A stretch of DNA of 64,000 nucleotides from positions 46,003,001-46,067,000 of the forward strand of contig NC_060214.1 in assembly GCF_021130785.1 (NCBI RefSeq), written 5' to 3'. The notes under the pieces are model-generated. The model had not been told where the DNA came from, searched no databases, and worked only from the letters and a program-made list of their open reading frames with translations. The stretch is from Homalodisca vitripennis. Taxonomy: Eukaryota; Arthropoda; Insecta; Hemiptera; Cicadellidae. Positions 62,602 through 64,000 of the stretch are shown in pieces; the stretch's first letter is position 1, and each line of letters starts with the position of its first letter. The translations under genes and the position numbers were made by a program.

Positions 62602-64000
<1,399 letters not shown>

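Overview
This is an AT-rich eukaryotic nuclear window, almost certainly from an insect. The evidence is very long dinucleotide microsatellites, DUF4817-type mariner-like transposases, a Ty3/gypsy element with a tRNA-Lys-type primer site, a Penelope-like GIY-YIG fragment, a tRNA-derived SINE and several LINE ends. A hemipteran is my best guess, from memory of similar repeat families, and nothing in the window proves it. I found no host protein-coding gene I can defend. Every convincing coding stretch belongs to a mobile element, and each one is broken or truncated.

Layout. Positions 0.3-19.9 kb and 28.9-60.8 kb hold short blocks of diverged noncoding sequence that match in the same order and orientation (about 0.5/29.2, 1.2/30.65, 2.1/31.15, 4.35/35.4, 11.95/41.1, 13.4/56.4, 15.7/59.8, 19.2/60.1 and 19.6/60.7 kb). 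I read this as an old large direct duplication. The second copy has been expanded by later insertions. The 20-28.9 kb stretch between the copies holds a decayed mariner-like element and two large microsatellites.

Mobile elements from left to right: a tRNA-derived SINE-like insert (1.34-1.55 kb) with a truncated relative (9.03-9.19 kb); a LINE 3' tail (5.26-5.40 kb); an internally deleted mariner-like element (21.12-22.27 kb); a 5'-truncated LINE with a 21-bp target duplication (29.18-30.05 kb); a complete 2.7-kb DNA transposon with 31-bp perfect terminal inverted repeats, subterminal repeats and a roughly 600-codon broken RNase-H-like ORF (36.56-39.27 kb); a complete 11.2-kb Ty3/gypsy element on the minus strand with unusually long 3.2-kb LTRs, a 4-bp target duplication, primer site and gag/pol -1 frameshift site (41.89-53.13 kb); another LINE 3' tail (53.29-53.44 kb); a Penelope-like 3' fragment (53.66-54.20 kb); and a mariner-like element with roughly 490-bp terminal repeats inserted at its edge and missing its right end (54.20-56.39 kb).

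The most interesting items are the 2.7-kb transposon, whose transposase belongs to a common but poorly described insect protein family; the giant-LTR gypsy element, whose LTRs are nearly identical although gag and pol carry three lesions; a dispersed repeat (5.9, 11.9, 41.1 kb, remnant at 33.9 kb) with an unusually conserved core of about 75 nt; and the colinear duplication. All alignments were made by eye, so percentages and exact boundaries are not given unless they could be counted.
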